The notes beneath the pieces are model-generated. The model had not been told where the DNA came from and made no database searches. It was given only the letters and a program-made list of their open reading frames with translations. Below are positions 1 to 7,733 of a DNA stretch of 64,000 nucleotides, in pieces. Where the stretch lies: contig NZ_SMRQ01000003.1 in NCBI RefSeq assembly GCF_004359965.1, positions 29,446-93,445 on the forward strand, written 5' to 3'. The translations under genes and the position numbers were made by a program. Within the stretch, counting starts at the first letter, position 1. The number at the start of each line of letters is the position of its first letter. Origin of the DNA: Cognatilysobacter segetis (lineage in GTDB: Bacteria; Pseudomonadota; Gammaproteobacteria; Xanthomonadales; Xanthomonadaceae).

Positions 1-415
1 AGTCCGCCTCGGCATTGCGCAGCGTCGCCGCGGCTTCGGCCGAATTGGCCTGCGCCGCGTTGATGGCCGCGCTGCCCTGCGCGATCTGCGCCTCGTAGGT
101 GCTGGGATCGATGCGCGCAAGCACCTGGCCCTTGCCCACATGGTCGTTGAAGTCGACGTAGACGTCGGTGACCTTGCCGGACACCTCGCTGCCGACCACG
201 ACCGTGGAGATCGCGCTCAACTGGCCGGTCGACGAGATGACGACGCGGATGTCGCCGCGGTCGATCTTCGCCGTGCGGTAGCCACCGCCCGCGGCGGTCG
301 CGCCACGTTGGTGTTTCCACGCCCAACCGGCGGCGATCGCGACGACGGCGACAAGGGCTAGCGCGACGAGGCCGCGGCGGCGGGCGGGACGGACGGGGGC
401 GGCAGGTCGGCTCAT
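1..415 (-). CDS. Efflux periplasmic adaptor (HlyD/MacA-like), 3' part missing
   Basis: Reading leftward from the ATG at 415, the first 138 codons give a short basic N-terminus, one hydrophobic anchor (about residues 15-30) and the start of an adaptor lipoyl/barrel region. The motifs SGKVTDVYVDFNDHVGKGQVL and IDPSTYEAQIAQ are typical of membrane-fusion proteins. An Ala/Gln/Glu-rich stretch beginning a coiled-coil hairpin then runs off the window edge. Such proteins link an inner-membrane ABC or RND pump to an outer-membrane channel; the MacA type works with MacB. It lies on the same strand as, and 76 nt downstream of, a histidine kinase gene, which suggests control by that two-component system. 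The pump partner is outside the window, so ABC versus RND cannot be decided. Confidence 0.85.
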   Translation of the reverse strand, partial: MSRPAAPVRPARRRGLVALALVAVVAIAAGWAWKHQRGATAAGGGYRTAKIDRGDIRVVISSTGQLSAISTVVVGSEVSGKVTDVYVDFNDHVGKGQVLARIDPSTYEAQIAQGSAAINAAQANSAEAAATLRNAEAD

Positions 416-447
416 TCGGATCCGGGGATGGAAGGCTGCAGAAAGGC

Positions 448-486
448 GTCAACGCCCGTCAACGCACGAGGTCGCGCGCGGTTGAC
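448..486. promoter_or_regulatory. Direct repeats, possible response-regulator site
   Basis: The octamer GTCAACGC occurs at 448-455 and again at 458-465, a 10-bp period, and its inverted core GTTGAC lies at 481-486. The cluster sits 33-71 bp upstream of the adaptor start at 415, in the gap after the kinase stop. OmpR-type regulators commonly bind direct repeats spaced by about one helical turn. Assigning this site to the regulator at 1782-2492 is inference. Confidence 0.35.
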
Positions 487-491
487 AGGCA

Positions 492-1769
492 TCAGCGCTG
501 GAAATGGATGGTGGCGACGGTGCCGCGCCCGGGCGTGCTCTCGAGCTCGACCGGCCAGCGGAAGCGTTCGCCCAGCCGGCGCACGATCGAAAGGCCGATG
601 CCCATGCCTTCGCCGCCGCCGTCGCGATCGTGGCGGAAGAACGGATCGAACGCCTTGGCGAGCGTGTCCTCCGACATCCCGATGCCGGTATCGCGCACTT
701 CGATGCGGTCGGGGCGCAGCACCACGTCGACCCGGCCCGCCTCGGTGAAGCGCACCGCGTTGCTCAGCAGGTTGCCCACCATCAGCGACAGCACGCGGCG
801 CGGGGCGTCCACCGCGCCACCGCCTTCGTCGATCACGCGCAGTTCGACCGGCTTGTCGCCGACCTGCCGGCGCGCCAGCTCGACCTCGTCGTCGACGACC
901 TCGTGGACGTCGAAGCGCTCGCGCTCGGCCTCCACCTCGGTGTCGCGCGCGAGGATGAAGAACGCGTCGATCACCGACTGCATGTCGTGGCCCGCGCGCT
1001 GGATGCGCGCGACGGCGCGCTGCGAGCGCTCGGGAAGCGCGCTGTCCGCGGCCATGAGGTCCGAGGCCACGCGGATCACCGTGAGCGGCGTGCGCAGCTC
1101 GTGGCTCGCATCGCGGGTGAACCGGCGCTCGCGGTCGATGAAGTCCGATACGCGCGCGGCCATGCCCCGCAGCGCGTGCGCGAGGCGACGCACTTCCAGC
1201 CCGGCGTCCACCGGCAGGTTGTGCGGCGAGAGCGGTCCCGTGTTCGGCGACAACGGATCCCAGCGGGCGACGACCCCGGCCAGCCACGTCACCGGGGCCA
1301 CCATCCGCTTGGAGGTGCGGTAGGTCAGCCACGCGGAGACGTAGGTCACCAGCAGCGCGAGCAACAGGCTGAGGCCGCCGGTCCAGAAGACGGCGGCATC
1401 ACTGAAGGACGGGTCGAAGCTGAGGTAGATCGTGCCTTGCGGCCGTCGGTCGACGACCGTCGCACGTGCGCCCCAGAACGGCACCCGGACGCCCGGCGGA
1501 AGGTTCCGCAGGTCGTCCGGGACGCTGGCGGCGGACGCGCCCGCCGGTACGAAATACGTCGCCATCCGCGAGTTGTGCGGCAGCGACGCGCCGCGCGAGG
1601 CATTCACCTGCGTCCAGGCGCTGGCGGCTTCGTCGGCCAGGCGGTCCCGCAGCAGGACGTGGCGTACGCCGAACTCGGCGCACGCGATGCCGAACGCCAT
1701 CACCAGGCTCGCGGCGAGAGCCTGGACGACGAAAGCGATTTTGATCTTACGGGGTAGCCCGTGCGGCAT
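492..1769 (-). CDS. Sensor histidine kinase
   Basis: A 425-residue inner-membrane kinase that would autophosphorylate and pass phosphate to the adjacent response regulator. Hydrophobic segments at about 11-31 and 130-150 enclose a periplasmic sensor region of roughly 100 residues. A short linker leads to the HisKA motif DASHELRTPLTV (phospho-acceptor His223). The catalytic domain follows, with an N-box (NLLSNAVRFT), a G1 box (DTGIGM) and a G2 box (GMGIGLSIV). The start codon lies 12 nt downstream of the regulator stop, so the pair is co-transcribed, and the efflux adaptor follows on the same strand. The signal sensed cannot be read from the sequence; the neighbouring pump suggests a toxic compound or envelope stress. 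No gene name is assigned because several kinases of this type exist in the family. Confidence 0.93.
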   Translation of the reverse strand: MPHGLPRKIKIAFVVQALAASLVMAFGIACAEFGVRHVLLRDRLADEAASAWTQVNASRGASLPHNSRMATYFVPAGASAASVPDDLRNLPPGVRVPFWGARATVVDRRPQGTIYLSFDPSFSDAAVFWTGGLSLLLALLVTYVSAWLTYRTSKRMVAPVTWLAGVVARWDPLSPNTGPLSPHNLPVDAGLEVRRLAHALRGMAARVSDFIDRERRFTRDASHELRTPLTVIRVASDLMAADSALPERSQRAVARIQRAGHDMQSVIDAFFILARDTEVEAERERFDVHEVVDDEVELARRQVGDKPVELRVIDEGGGAVDAPRRVLSLMVGNLLSNAVRFTEAGRVDVVLRPDRIEVRDTGIGMSEDTLAKAFDPFFRHDRDGGGEGMGIGLSIVRRLGERFRWPVELESTPGRGTVATIHFQR

Positions 1770-1781
1770 GCGGTCGCCGGA

Positions 1782-2492
1782 TCACTCCGGCGGCTGGCTG
1801 ATATCCGCGATACGGTAACCGGCCGACTGCACGGTGTGCAGCAGCTGCTTGTCGAAGGGCTTGTCGATCGTCTTGCGCAGGTTGTACAGGTGGCTGCGAA
1901 GGGTGTCGGAATCCGGCAGGCCGTTGCCCCAGATCTCACGCTCGATCTCCTGCCGGCTCACCACGCGGGGCGACTCGCGCATCAGGATCGTCAGCAGGCG
2001 CAGGCCGATCGGCGAGAGCTGCAGCTCGACGCCACCGCGGGTCACGCGCAGGCTGGCCGGGTCGAGCACGAGGTCGGCCACCTTCAGCACCTCGCCGCCG
2101 ACCTGGCGCCGCTCGCGGCGGATCAGGGCGCGCAGGCGGGCCTCGAGCTCCTGGATCGCGAAGGGCTTGGTCAGGTAGTCGTCGGCGCCGGCGGACAGGC
2201 CGGTGAGCTTCTCGTCGAGCGTGTCGCGCGAGGTCAGCATCAGCACCGGGGTCGACTTGCGCGCTTCCTCACGGAGCCGCTTGCATACTTCCACGCCGTC
2301 CAGGCGCGGCAGCATCAGGTCGAGCACCAGCACGTCGTAGCTGTTCTCGGCGGCCAGCCGGTAGCCGTCGAGGCCGTCGGCCGCATAGTCCACCTCGAAG
2401 CCGCGGCTCTCGAGGTATTCGCCCATCATCTCGGAAATGTTGCGGTTGTCCTCGATGATGAGGACGAGGCCGCCGTCTCGGTTGGTCTGCAT
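1782..2492 (-). CDS. OmpR-family response regulator
   Basis: A 236-residue DNA-binding response regulator. The receiver domain occupies about residues 9-120, with an acidic pocket (Glu14, Asp15), phospho-acceptor Asp58 in VLDLMLPRLDG, Thr87 and Lys109 (DDYLTKPF). The C-terminal winged helix (about 135-230) ends in the usual RTVRGxGY-like hairpin, here LLHTVQSAGYRIAD. The ATG at 2492 is preceded by a purine-rich GGAGGG. It is first in an operon with the kinase at 492-1769 and probably the efflux adaptor. The 94-nt gap to the divergent gene at 2587 would hold the promoter, but I see no convincing -35/-10 pair there. Its targets are unknown; the direct repeats at 448-486 are a candidate site. 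Confidence 0.94.
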   Translation of the reverse strand: MQTNRDGGLVLIIEDNRNISEMMGEYLESRGFEVDYAADGLDGYRLAAENSYDVLVLDLMLPRLDGVEVCKRLREEARKSTPVLMLTSRDTLDEKLTGLSAGADDYLTKPFAIQELEARLRALIRRERRQVGGEVLKVADLVLDPASLRVTRGGVELQLSPIGLRLLTILMRESPRVVSRQEIEREIWGNGLPDSDTLRSHLYNLRKTIDKPFDKQLLHTVQSAGYRIADISQPPE

Positions 2493-2586
2493 GTGAGGAG
2501 CCCTCCTTCAGTTTTGTGAAAGGTGCCCGCCGCCAAGTCTAGACGCTGTGAAGACCGAACGTTTTTCTCAACTCCTGCAGACCTCG

Positions 2587-2925
2587 ATGAACGACCGCAT
2601 CCTCGCTCCCCTACTGCTGCTCGGCTCCAACGTGTTCATGACCTTCGCGTGGTATGGCCACCTGAAGTTCAAGAACGTCCCGCTCCGGTGGGTGATCCTC
2701 GCCAGCTGGGGCATCGCGCTGTTCGAATACTGCCTCCAGGTGCCCGCCAACCGCCTCGGCAGCAACGTGTACAGCGCGCCGCAGCTCAAGGGCATGCAGG
2801 AGATCCTCACGCTGCTGGTGTTCGCGGTGTTCTCGATCTGGTTCCTCGGCCAGCCGCTCAAGTGGAACCACTGGGCCGGCTTCGCGCTCATCGTCGTGGC
2901 CGGCTGGCTGATCTTCCTCGAGTGA
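2587..2925 (+). CDS. DUF486 (DMT-like) membrane protein
   Basis: A 112-residue, four-helix hydrophobic protein of the DUF486 family, small relatives of the drug/metabolite transporter fold. The family signature SNVFMTFAWYGHLK near the N-terminus and the closing helix (AGFALIVVAGWLIF) are both present. An upstream in-frame GTG at 2548 would add 13 polar residues, but family members usually begin just before the first helix, so the ATG at 2587 is preferred. The function of the family is not established. It is divergent from the response regulator and is followed 23 nt later by the DUF962 gene, so the two may share a transcript. Confidence 0.82.
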   Translation: MNDRILAPLLLLGSNVFMTFAWYGHLKFKNVPLRWVILASWGIALFEYCLQVPANRLGSNVYSAPQLKGMQEILTLLVFAVFSIWFLGQPLKWNHWAGFALIVVAGWLIFLE

Positions 2926-2948
2926 CAGGCGCGGCGCATGATCCGCCC

Positions 2949-3257
2949 ATGACGACGCGACGCTTCGCCAGCTTTCGCGAGTTCTATCCGTTCTATCTCG
3001 AGGAGCACTCGCATCCGGTGAGCCGACGGCTGCATTTCGTCGGGACGCTGGGCGTGCTCGGCTTCATCGCCGCGAGCATCGCCACGCGCGATGCGCGCTG
3101 GCTGATCGGAGCGCCCCTGTGCGGCTACGGCTTCGCCTGGGCCGGTCACTTCGTCTTCGAGAAGAACCGGCCCGCCACGTTCCGGCACCCGCTCTACTCG
3201 CTGATGGGCGACTGGGTGATGTTCAAGGACATCCTGACCGGTCGCGTCCGGCTCTAG
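2949..3257 (+). CDS. Mpo1-like (DUF962) membrane protein
   Basis: A 102-residue protein with the DUF962 signature: a charged N-terminus (FREFYPFYLEEH), a conserved HPVSRRLHFVGT segment, two central hydrophobic helices, and a C-terminal FFEKNRPATF-like stretch (here FVFEKNRPATFRHPLYSL) leading to GDWVMF. The yeast member Mpo1 is a dioxygenase that shortens 2-hydroxy fatty acids, with conserved histidines proposed to bind iron; several His are conserved here (His20, His29, His64, His75). Bacterial substrates are unknown. The stop codon lies 15 nt from the convergent stop of mazG. Confidence 0.8.
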   Translation: MTTRRFASFREFYPFYLEEHSHPVSRRLHFVGTLGVLGFIAASIATRDARWLIGAPLCGYGFAWAGHFVFEKNRPATFRHPLYSLMGDWVMFKDILTGRVRL

Positions 3258-3272
3258 TACGCCGCGCTGCCG

Positions 3273-4100
3273 TCAGCGGCCGCGCTCCTCCGCCTTCGCG
3301 CGATCCCAGTACGCATCCTGTGCTTTGAGGTCCAGCGCCGCGAGATCGACGCCATCGCCGGCGGCGAAACGCTCCATCGCGCGGAAACGGCGTTCGAATT
3401 TCGCGTTCGCACGGCGTATCGCTGCGCCCGGGTCGACCTTCGCATGCCGCGCGAGGTTCGCGGCGACGAACAGCAGGTCGCCGATCTCGTCCTCGAGCCG
3501 GTCGCGCGCGCCGTCGTCGCCTTGCGCGAGCGCGGCGAACTCCACGCGCACGTCCTCGATCTCCTCGTGCAGCTTGTCGATCACCGGCGCGGGGCCGGGC
3601 CAGTCGAAGCCCACCGTCGCCGCGCGCTTTTGCAGCTTCACGGCGCGCTGCCATTCCGGCAGGCCGCGCGCGATGCCCGCTAGCACGCTGGTATCGACGT
3701 CGCCGCTCGACTCGCGCTCCGCGCGCTTGATCGCCTCCCAGCTCGCGGTCTGCGCCTCGGCATCCTCGAAGCTCGCGTCCCCGAAGACGTGCGGATGGCG
3801 ACGCACCATCTTGTCGTTGATCGACTCGACGACGTCGGCGAACGCGAACGCGCCCTGTTCTTCGGCCATCCGCGCGTGGAAGACCACCTGCAGCAACAGG
3901 TCGCCGAGCTCGCCGCACAGGTCGGCGGTATCACCGCGTTCGATCGCGTCGGCGACCTCGTACGCTTCTTCGATGGTGTACGGCGCGATCGTCGCGAACG
4001 TCTGCTGCAGGTCCCACGGGCAGCCCCCGTTCGGGTCGCGCAGGCGCGCCATGATCGCGAGCAGCGTGCGCACGTCGCGCGGATCGCCCGCCAGGCTCAT
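3273..4100 (-). CDS. mazG: Nucleoside triphosphate pyrophosphohydrolase MazG
   Basis: A 275-residue MazG (E. coli 263), which hydrolyses NTPs and dNTPs to the monophosphate plus pyrophosphate. Two MazG repeats are visible. The N-terminal one has CPWDLQQTF, the metal-binding EExYE pattern (IEEAYEVADAI) and a second acidic pair (ELGDLLLQVVFHA). The C-terminal one has DEIGDLLFVAANLARH and a second acidic helix, EEIEDV. The reading frame stays open far upstream, but that extension is the shadow of cysQ. The ATG at 4100 overlaps the cysQ stop by 4 bp (ATGA), giving a translationally coupled nudE-cysQ-mazG operon. In E. coli MazG also lowers ppGpp-related stress effects, which is relevant given the broken relA in this window. 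Confidence 0.93.
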   Translation of the reverse strand: MSLAGDPRDVRTLLAIMARLRDPNGGCPWDLQQTFATIAPYTIEEAYEVADAIERGDTADLCGELGDLLLQVVFHARMAEEQGAFAFADVVESINDKMVRRHPHVFGDASFEDAEAQTASWEAIKRAERESSGDVDTSVLAGIARGLPEWQRAVKLQKRAATVGFDWPGPAPVIDKLHEEIEDVRVEFAALAQGDDGARDRLEDEIGDLLFVAANLARHAKVDPGAAIRRANAKFERRFRAMERFAAGDGVDLAALDLKAQDAYWDRAKAEERGR

Positions 4101-4930
4101 TTCGAGAGTGCCGCCTGCGCCGCCGATGTCCATTCCTGCCAGCGCAGCTCCGGATCGCCGATCGCGATGAAGTCGCCGTTGAGCAGCGTTTCGCGCACGT
4201 TGTAGCGAAGCGGGCGGCCGCGCGGGTCGACGACCTGCCCGCCCGCGCCTTCGAGGATGGCCTGCCCGGCGGCGGTGTCCCATTCGCAGGTCGGCCCGAA
4301 ACGCGGGTAGAGGTCGAGCCCGCCCTCGGCGATGCGGCAGAACTTGAGCGAGGAACCGAGATTCAACTGCTCGACATCGCCGTGCGCCCGCATGGCATCG
4401 ATGAAGGCCTCGCTGCGGCCGTCCTTGTGCGAACGACTGGCGGCGACCTGCATCGGCTGCGAGGCCGGCGCGCGCACGCGCACGGCGCGGTCGTCCGCGC
4501 CCGCACCGTCGCGACGGAAGGCGCCGTGCGAGGCACCACCGTGCCAGACGATGCCCGTTACGGGCGCCTGGATGACGCCCCACGTGGCGACGCCGTCCTC
4601 GACCAGCGCGATGTTCACGCTGAACTCGCCATTGCGCTTCACGAACTCGCGCGTCCCGTCGAGCGGATCGACGATCCAGAGCCGTCGCCATTCGCGGCGG
4701 ACCTCGTGCGCGACCTTGTGCTCGGCTTCTTCCGACAGCACCGGGATGTCGGGCGTCAGTCGCCCGAGCCCCGCGGCGATGCAGCGGTGCGAGGCGAGGT
4801 CGGCCTCCGTCAACGGCGACGCGTCGGTCTTGCGTTCGACGTCGAAGTCGGCGCCGTAGACCTCGAGGATCGCGGACGCCGCATCGCAGGCCAGCGCGAT
4901 GACGGATTCGCGCAGGGATGCATCGATCAT
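4097..4930 (-). CDS. cysQ: 3'(2'),5'-bisphosphate nucleotidase CysQ
   Basis: A 277-residue member of the inositol-monophosphatase superfamily; CysQ converts adenosine 3',5'-bisphosphate (PAP) to AMP and recycles the by-product of sulfate assimilation. Metal-binding motifs appear in order: LTEADLASH, SEEAE, the core WIVDPLDGTREF, and the late CEWDTAAGQAIL. The ATG at 4930 is chosen because it overlaps the nudE stop by 4 bp (ATGA); an ATG six codons upstream is possible but lies inside nudE. It is the middle gene of nudE-cysQ-mazG. Other superfamily phosphatases look alike, but the length, the LSEEA form of motif 1 and the pairing with nudE support CysQ. Confidence 0.92.
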   Translation of the reverse strand: MIDASLRESVIALACDAASAILEVYGADFDVERKTDASPLTEADLASHRCIAAGLGRLTPDIPVLSEEAEHKVAHEVRREWRRLWIVDPLDGTREFVKRNGEFSVNIALVEDGVATWGVIQAPVTGIVWHGGASHGAFRRDGAGADDRAVRVRAPASQPMQVAASRSHKDGRSEAFIDAMRAHGDVEQLNLGSSLKFCRIAEGGLDLYPRFGPTCEWDTAAGQAILEGAGGQVVDPRGRPLRYNVRETLLNGDFIAIGDPELRWQEWTSAAQAALSK

Positions 4931-5469
4931 CGGTTCGACCTCAGCCATTCGCGGGTGATGAACAACGCCGCGATGGAGCGGCCTTCGGAAAAATCGTCGC
5001 GCAGGATCAGCGCGTCGAGCGCGTCGAGCTTCCACGGCACGACGTCGAGCGGCTCGGGCTCGTCGCCGGGCAGCCGCTCGGGATACAGGTCGCGCGCGAG
5101 CACGAGCTGCGTCGCATGGCTCATGTACGTCGGCGCGAGCGAGAGTTCGCGCAGGCGCAGCAGCGAGCGGGCGCCGTAGCCGGCCTCCTCCTTGAGCTCG
5201 CGATCGGCGGCCTGCTCGGGCGTTTCGCCGCGGTCGATGCGGCCCTTCACGAGGCCGAGCTCGTAGCGATGGAAGCCGGCGGCGTACTCGCGCACCAGCA
5301 GCACGGTCTCGTCGTCGAGCATGGGCACGACGACGGCGCCGTGCCCGCGCCCGTGCAGGCGCTCGAACTGGCGCCGCTCGCCGTTGCTGAATTCGAGGTC
5401 GAGCCGCTCCATCCGGTACGGCCCGGCATCGTGCTCGGTGACGCCGTGGATGGTCGGCAGCGTCTTCAT
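4927..5469 (-). CDS. nudE: ADP compounds hydrolase NudE
   Basis: A 180-residue Nudix hydrolase. The full Nudix box is present: GRIDRGETPEQAAD followed by RELKEEAGY, fitting Gx5Ex7REUxEExGU. A downstream PTYMSHATQLVLA segment is characteristic of NudE, which cleaves ADP-ribose, NADH and Ap3A to AMP products. The start at 5469 is the first Met of a conserved-looking N-terminus (KTLPTIHGV); the upstream frame is Arg-rich and not protein-like. It is first in the nudE-cysQ-mazG operon and divergent from bioA with only 44 bp between the starts. The three enzymes of this operon all remove modified, toxic or signalling nucleotides. Confidence 0.92.
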   Translation of the reverse strand: MKTLPTIHGVTEHDAGPYRMERLDLEFSNGERRQFERLHGRGHGAVVVPMLDDETVLLVREYAAGFHRYELGLVKGRIDRGETPEQAADRELKEEAGYGARSLLRLRELSLAPTYMSHATQLVLARDLYPERLPGDEPEPLDVVPWKLDALDALILRDDFSEGRSIAALFITREWLRSNR

Positions 5470-5513
5470 GCGACCCTCGCCGGAAGGCCGGCCGGACGCG
5501 GGATAATGGCGGG

Positions 5514-6947
5514 ATGAACAGGCACGATCACGATGCGGCCATCCTAGCAGGGGCAGGCGAAAGCCCGGCTGACGCATGGCGCCGACGCGACCTCGACGTG
5601 GTCTGGCACCCGTGCACGCAGATGCGCGAGCACCCGCACGCGCTGCCCCTCCTCCCGATCGCGCGCGGCGAGCGCGAATGGCTGGTCGGCATGGACGGTC
5701 GCCGCTATCTCGACGCGGTGTCGAGCTGGTGGACCTGCACCCACGGCCACGCCGAGCCGCGCATCGCCGAGGCGATCGCCACGCAGGCACGCACGCTGGA
5801 GCACGTGATCCTCGCCGGCTGCACGCACGAGCCGGCGGTGATGCTGGCCGAGCGCCTGCTCGCGATCGCGCCGCGCCCGCCGGGGCGTGCGCCGTTGTCC
5901 AAGGTGTTCTTCGCCGACAACGGCTCGGCCGGCGTGGAAGTGGCGCTGAAGATGGCCTTCCACTGGTTCCGCAACGGGGGCCAGCCGCAGCGGACGAAGT
6001 TCGTCGCGCTGGAGAACAGCTACCACGGCGAGACGCTGGGCGCGCTCGCGGTCGGCGACATCCCGCTCTACCGCCGCGTGTACGCGCCGCTGCTGGCGGA
6101 GGCGCTGTTCGCGCCGTCGCCGGATGCGGTCCTCGCTCCGCCCGGTGAGAGCGCCGAGCAACGGGCGCATCGCGCGGCCGACGCGCTCGCCGCGCTGCTC
6201 GCGGCGCAGGGCGACACCGTCTGCGCGCTGATCCTCGAGCCGCTCGTGCAGTGCGCCGGCGGGATGCGCATGCATCATCCGGCCTACCTGCGCCGCGTAC
6301 GCGAGCTCTGCGACGCGCACCGCATCTTCCTCATCGCCGACGAGATCGCGGTGGGCTTCGGCCGCACCGGCACGATGTTCGCCTGCGAGCAGGCGGGCAT
6401 CGCGCCCGACCTCATGTGCCTGTCGAAGGGCCTGACCGGCGGCTCGCTGCCGCTGGCCGCCGTACTCGCCACGCAACGCATCTACGACGGCTTCCTCGAC
6501 GACTCGCGCGAGCGCGCCTTCCTGCATTCGCACAGCTACACCGGCAATCCGCTCGGCTGCGCGGCGGCGCTCGCGTCGCTGGGCATCTTCGAGAGCGATG
6601 ACGTGCTGGCGCGCAACCGCACGACGGCCGCGAAGATGAGCGAGCGCGCGGCGTCGTTCCGCACGCATCCCAACGTCGTGGACGTGCGGCAGACCGGCAT
6701 GATCGTCGCGATCGAAATGGCGCCGGGCGCCGACGCGGGGGTCGACGGCACGGCGGTCGAGATCGCCGGCGGCCGCGGCCTGCGCGCGTACCGCGAGGCC
6801 GTCGCGCGCGGCGTGCTGCTGCGTCCGCTCGGCGACGTCCTCTACTGGTTCCCGCCCTACTGCATCGGTGACGACGCGCTCGACCTGCTGGCCGCCACGA
6901 CGCGCCACGCGATCGACGCCGCCTTCGGAGGCCCGACATGCGCCTGA
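5514..6947 (+). CDS. bioA: Adenosylmethionine-8-amino-7-oxononanoate aminotransferase
   Basis: A 477-residue class-III PLP aminotransferase. BioA moves the amino group of S-adenosylmethionine to KAPA to make DAPA in biotin synthesis. Visible motifs are the BioA-type WHPCTQM near residue 31, SSWWTCTHGH, the phosphate-binding FFADNGSAGVEVALKMA, ENSYHGETLGAL, the cofactor Asp in LIADEIAVGFGRTG, and the PLP-binding Lys305 in CLSKGLTGGSLPL. The N-terminus is about 30 residues longer than usual, with no later start candidate before the first motif. Its end overlaps the rsmE start by 10 bp, so the two are co-expressed. Other class-III aminotransferases are possible, but the HPxTQM and SSWWT motifs favour BioA. 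Confidence 0.92.
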   Translation: MNRHDHDAAILAGAGESPADAWRRRDLDVVWHPCTQMREHPHALPLLPIARGEREWLVGMDGRRYLDAVSSWWTCTHGHAEPRIAEAIATQARTLEHVILAGCTHEPAVMLAERLLAIAPRPPGRAPLSKVFFADNGSAGVEVALKMAFHWFRNGGQPQRTKFVALENSYHGETLGALAVGDIPLYRRVYAPLLAEALFAPSPDAVLAPPGESAEQRAHRAADALAALLAAQGDTVCALILEPLVQCAGGMRMHHPAYLRRVRELCDAHRIFLIADEIAVGFGRTGTMFACEQAGIAPDLMCLSKGLTGGSLPLAAVLATQRIYDGFLDDSRERAFLHSHSYTGNPLGCAAALASLGIFESDDVLARNRTTAAKMSERAASFRTHPNVVDVRQTGMIVAIEMAPGADAGVDGTAVEIAGGRGLRAYREAVARGVLLRPLGDVLYWFPPYCIGDDALDLLAATTRHAIDAAFGGPTCA

Positions 6948-7675
6948 CCCGCGTGTACATCCCGCAGCCGCTGTCGCCGGGCGCCGAGGTGACGCTGCCC
7001 GAGAGCGCCGCCGCGCACCTCACCCGCGTGCTCCGCCTGGGCGTGGGTGATGCGTGCATCGCCTTCAACGGCGACGGTTGCGACTACGCCGCGACGCTGG
7101 CGTCGGTGGGCAAGCGTGAGGCACGGCTGGTAATCGGCCAGGCGACGCGCGTGGACCGTGAATCGGCGCTGGGCATCACGCTGCTGCAGGGCGTGGCCAA
7201 GGGCGAGAAGATGGACCTGATCCTGCAGAAGGCGACCGAGCTGGGCGTGCAGGCGATCGTTCCGGTGTGGTCGCAACGCAGCGACGTCAAGCTCGACGGC
7301 GACCGCGCCGCCAAACGCCTCGAGCACTGGCGCAACGTCGTCGCATCCGCGTGCGAACAGTGCGGGCGCGCGGTCGTGCCAGCGGTTGTGCCGCCGGCCT
7401 CGCTGCAGGCCGCGCTGGGCGCATTGCCGCCGCACGACACGCGGCTGCTGCTGGACCCGGTGGGCGCGCACTCGCTGCGCACGCTCGATCTCGGCGCCGA
7501 CGCGGCGTTGTGCGTCGCGGTCGGGCCGGAAGGCGGCTGGTCACCGCTGGACCGCGAGCAGTTGCAGGCCGCGGCCTTCGGCGGACTCCGACTCGGCCCG
7601 CGCATCCTGCGTACCGAGACCGCGGGCCTGGCGGCGATCGCCGCGCTGCAGGCGCGCTTCGGCGACCTGATCTGA
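6938..7675 (+). CDS. rsmE: 16S rRNA (uracil1498-N3)-methyltransferase RsmE
   Basis: A 245-residue SPOUT methyltransferase that methylates N3 of U1498 in 16S rRNA using S-adenosylmethionine. An N-terminal PUA-like domain (about 1-70; HLTRVLRLGVGD) precedes the trefoil-knot domain, with GVAKGEKMDLILQKATELGV, the AdoMet-binding VGPEGGW and the knot motif LGPRILRTETA. The length matches E. coli RsmE (243). The ATG at 6938 lies within the last codons of bioA, and a strong intrinsic terminator follows 13 nt after the stop. Confidence 0.95.
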   Translation: MRLTRVYIPQPLSPGAEVTLPESAAAHLTRVLRLGVGDACIAFNGDGCDYAATLASVGKREARLVIGQATRVDRESALGITLLQGVAKGEKMDLILQKATELGVQAIVPVWSQRSDVKLDGDRAAKRLEHWRNVVASACEQCGRAVVPAVVPPASLQAALGALPPHDTRLLLDPVGAHSLRTLDLGADAALCVAVGPEGGWSPLDREQLQAAAFGGLRLGPRILRTETAGLAAIAALQARFGDLI

Positions 7676-7687
7676 CGCCCCAATTAG

Positions 7688-7713
7688 AAAGGGCCGCACG
7701 GGGCGGCCCTTTC
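7688..7713. terminator. Bidirectional intrinsic terminator
   Basis: A perfect 10-bp stem, AAAGGGCCGC (7688-7697) with GCGGCCCTTT (7703-7712), has a 5-nt loop and A/T-rich flanks on both sides. It separates rsmE from the convergent chemosensory operon and can serve both strands. Confidence 0.9.
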
Positions 7714-7733
7714 GCATGCGCGGCGAGCGTCGA

